Positions 62,783-64,000 of a DNA stretch of 64,000 bases are shown here, piece after piece. Made by a program: the position numbers and the translations under genes. The stretch is taken from assembly GCF_947495205.1 (NCBI RefSeq), contig NZ_CANLXV010000001.1, positions 310,001 through 374,000 on the forward strand, written 5' to 3'. The stretch's first letter is position 1; every line of letters starts with the position of its first letter. Source of the stretch: an uncultured Polaribacter sp. (GTDB taxonomy: Bacteria > Bacteroidota > Bacteroidia > Flavobacteriales > Flavobacteriaceae). The notes beneath the pieces are model-generated. The model was given only the letters and a program-made list of their open reading frames with translations. It was not told the DNA's origin and made no database searches.

Positions 62783-63517
62783 TTATATTTTTTTAAGAAA
62801 GGCAGATTTTTTTTGACGAGAAACAGGTATTTTAGCATTATTTTCTAAAATTACATAACCATCTGTTTTTAGAAATTCTTTTATTTTATTAAGGTTAATA
62901 ATATAGGAATTGTGTATTCTAAAAAAGCAATCTTTGGGCAACAAATCATCTATTTCTTTTAATTTTTTAGTGATTACAATCTTTTTGTTATTGGAAAGAA
63001 AAAGTGTAGAATAATTACCATCTGACGCTGCATAAAAAATGTCTTTAGGCTCTATAAAAACCAATTTACCGTCTGTATTAATGGTTATTTTTTTGTTGTT
63101 TAGTTTGTTGTTGAATTGTAATAAAATATCCTCAAACTTATCTGCATTAAAGTTTTTACTATTGTATTTTTTAATTTTTAACAAGGTTTCTGCTAAATCA
63201 TCTGTATCAATAGGTTTTAGCAAATAATCTATAGCTTCTTTTTTTAAAGCAGTAATGGCATATTCGTTATAAGCAGTTGTAATTACTACCGCAAAATCTT
63301 TGTGCTCTAGTTTTTCTAAAAATTGAAAACCATCCATTGTTGGCATCTCAATATCTAAAAAAAGAGCATCAATAGTAGCATTTTTTAAATGTGTAAGTGC
63401 TTTTTCTGGTTCTGTAAAAGTAGCTATAACTTTTATTTCATCTTCAAAATTTGCAAGTTCCCAAACCAAACTTTGTATTGCTTTTGGTTCATCATCTATA
63501 ATAACAGCCTTTATCAT
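62783..63517 (-). CDS. LytTR-family response regulator
   Basis: 244 residues. Receiver domain (about 1-120) with acidic Asp8-Asp9, phospho-acceptor Asp55 (FLDIEMP) and the usual Lys in LLKPID. A C-terminal LytTR DNA-binding domain (about 140-244) has FIEPKDIFYAASDGNYST, FFRIHNSYIINLNKIKE and VSRQKKSAFLKKI. Such domains bind two 9-bp direct repeats spaced about 12 bp apart. A pair with that exact layout lies at 63658-63687, upstream of the divergent gene at 63746. Confidence 0.94.
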   Translation of the reverse strand: MIKAVIIDDEPKAIQSLVWELANFEDEIKVIATFTEPEKALTHLKNATIDALFLDIEMPTMDGFQFLEKLEHKDFAVVITTAYNEYAITALKKEAIDYLLKPIDTDDLAETLLKIKKYNSKNFNADKFEDILLQFNNKLNNKKITINTDGKLVFIEPKDIFYAASDGNYSTLFLSNNKKIVITKKLKEIDDLLPKDCFFRIHNSYIINLNKIKEFLKTDGYVILENNAKIPVSRQKKSAFLKKI

Positions 63518-63657
63518 TTTATCAATTTTAGTAAAGTTAAATTATTTTTTTTGAACACTATATACAGTTGTGTTAATGGTTAATAATTAAAGAAAAACAG
63601 TGTTTTTTTAATGATAAATGGTATAAAATATAATTTCACAAAAAAAACACCATTTAT

Positions 63658-63687
63658 ACATTTTTTACAACCATCTGTACAGTTTTA
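63658..63687 (+). promoter_or_regulatory. Candidate LytTR operator (9-12-9 direct repeats)
   Basis: ACATTTTTT (63658-63666) and ACAGTTTTA (63679-63687) are 9-bp direct repeats separated by exactly 12 bp, the spacing and ACA(G/T)TT core known for AgrA/LytTR sites. Two bases later a promoter begins: TTG at 63690-63692 and CATTTTTG at 63712-63719 with a 19-base spacer. An additional ACAGTT lies at 63564. A 9-bp inverted repeat (ATAAATGGT / ACCATTTAT, 63614-63657) overlaps its upstream edge. Confidence 0.6.
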
Positions 63688-63689
63688 AA

Positions 63690-63719
63690 TTGCTTTTACA
63701 ACATATTGGCACATTTTTG
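63690..63719 (+). promoter_or_regulatory. Promoter of the gene at 63746
   Basis: TTG (63690-63692) and CATTTTTG (63712-63719; one mismatch to TAnnTTTG) spaced by 19 bases, giving a start near 63724 and a leader of about 22 nt. The weak first base of the -7 element fits a promoter that needs activation by a protein bound just upstream. Confidence 0.5.
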
Positions 63720-63745
63720 TGTAAAGAAAAATAAAATGAAAAGTT

Positions 63746-64000
63746 ATGAAAAAAAGTAAAACATTATTGTTCTGTTTGCTGTTTCTTACAATAAGTACAA
63801 TTACAAACGCACAAATTTGGAAAAAAATTCAAAAGAAATTAGAAAAAAAGTTAGAACGTAAAGTTGAAGAAAAAATAGATAAGGAAACAGATAAAATAAT
63901 AGATGATACTTTAAATGGCAAAGAAAAAAAAGAAACATCAACCCGTAAAAAGAAAAACACTTTAAATGATTCTTTACAGTTTAATGCCAAAATTAAAATT
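63746..64000 (+). CDS. Secreted coiled-coil protein, 3' truncated by the window edge
   Basis: The first 85 residues are visible. A signal peptide (MKKSKTLLFCLLFLTISTITNAQ) is followed by a strongly charged helix in which IWKKIQKKLEKKLERKVEEK and the next ~15 residues form a heptad-like Lys/Glu pattern, then KEKKETSTRKKKN. The frame is open to the window end. Proteins with this start are common in Flavobacteriia but I cannot assign a family from this part. It is divergent from the LytTR regulator and preceded by a candidate LytTR site, so it is the likely target of that system. Confidence 0.7.
   Translation, partial: MKKSKTLLFCLLFLTISTITNAQIWKKIQKKLEKKLERKVEEKIDKETDKIIDDTLNGKEKKETSTRKKKNTLNDSLQFNAKIKI

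Overview
The window is about 30% GC chromosomal DNA of a marine-type member of Flavobacteriaceae (Bacteroidota), close in character to Polaribacter or Tenacibaculum. The family signature is strong: promoters of the TTG / TAnnTTTG type, the type IX secretion lipoprotein PorW/SprE, families largely confined to Bacteroidota (DUF4270, DUF4271, DUF4296, DUF5687, DUF6168), a split ATP synthase operon, TPR-histidine kinases and almost no Shine-Dalgarno sequences. I see no rRNA, tRNA, CRISPR array, intact insertion sequence or prophage. Nearly all of the window is conserved housekeeping backbone; the accessory part is the first 2.6 kb.

Layout. 1-2.6 kb: accessory island against the 3' end of mutS, with three copies of a palindromic element, a diverged duplicate of the last ~85 bp of mutS, two near-identical operator/promoter modules 300 bp apart, a small secreted protein and a carboxypeptidase-regulatory-like protein. 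2.6-8.9 kb: mutS, a TrmH-family methyltransferase, a TPR histidine kinase with its response regulator, then a palindrome, a promoter and a probable small RNA. 9-13.5 kb: mgtE, rsmA, an outer-membrane-like protein with a problematic start, and an acyl carrier protein / phosphopantetheinyl transferase / GreA-like operon. 13.6-17.2 kb: TauE-like exporter, the folate-independent methionine synthase MesD with its partner MesX, and a divergent Lrp-type regulator with palindromes between. 17.3-22.7 kb: orphan ABC ATPase, prolyl oligopeptidase, thioredoxin, OmpA-type porin. 23-27.7 kb: a six-gene PadR / membrane paralogue / ABC exporter operon. 28.2-36.6 kb: porW, bactofilin, atpZ-like, DUF6168 and atpBEFHAG (no atpD or atpC). 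36.8-37.4 kb: a decayed ECF sigma factor. 37.6-49.7 kb: aldehyde dehydrogenase, asparaginase, LuxE-like enzyme, YHS protein, tyrS, epimerase, DUF4296, dihydroorotase, dolichol-phosphate-mannose-synthase-like enzyme, DUF4271, uroporphyrinogen-III synthase, DUF6624. 49.7-58 kb: radA, a flippase-like membrane protein, panD, panC, a truncated glycogen-synthase-like protein, DUF4270, glmS. 58-64 kb: TonB, a short FAD oxidoreductase, MarC, DUF3109, a LytTR two-component system and the start of its likely target gene.

Themes. Three signalling modules sit beside probable targets: the TPR kinase/regulator beside a palindrome and small RNA; the LytTR regulator beside a 9-12-9 direct-repeat operator placed directly upstream of a promoter; and the Lrp regulator divergent from mesX-mesD. 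Several families of short interspersed structured repeats lie at gene ends. The observations most worth following are the mutS-end cassette region, the LytTR operator, the sigma-factor slippage in a (TA)6 tract, the glycogen-synthase-like protein without its sugar-nucleotide motif, and the PadR operon.
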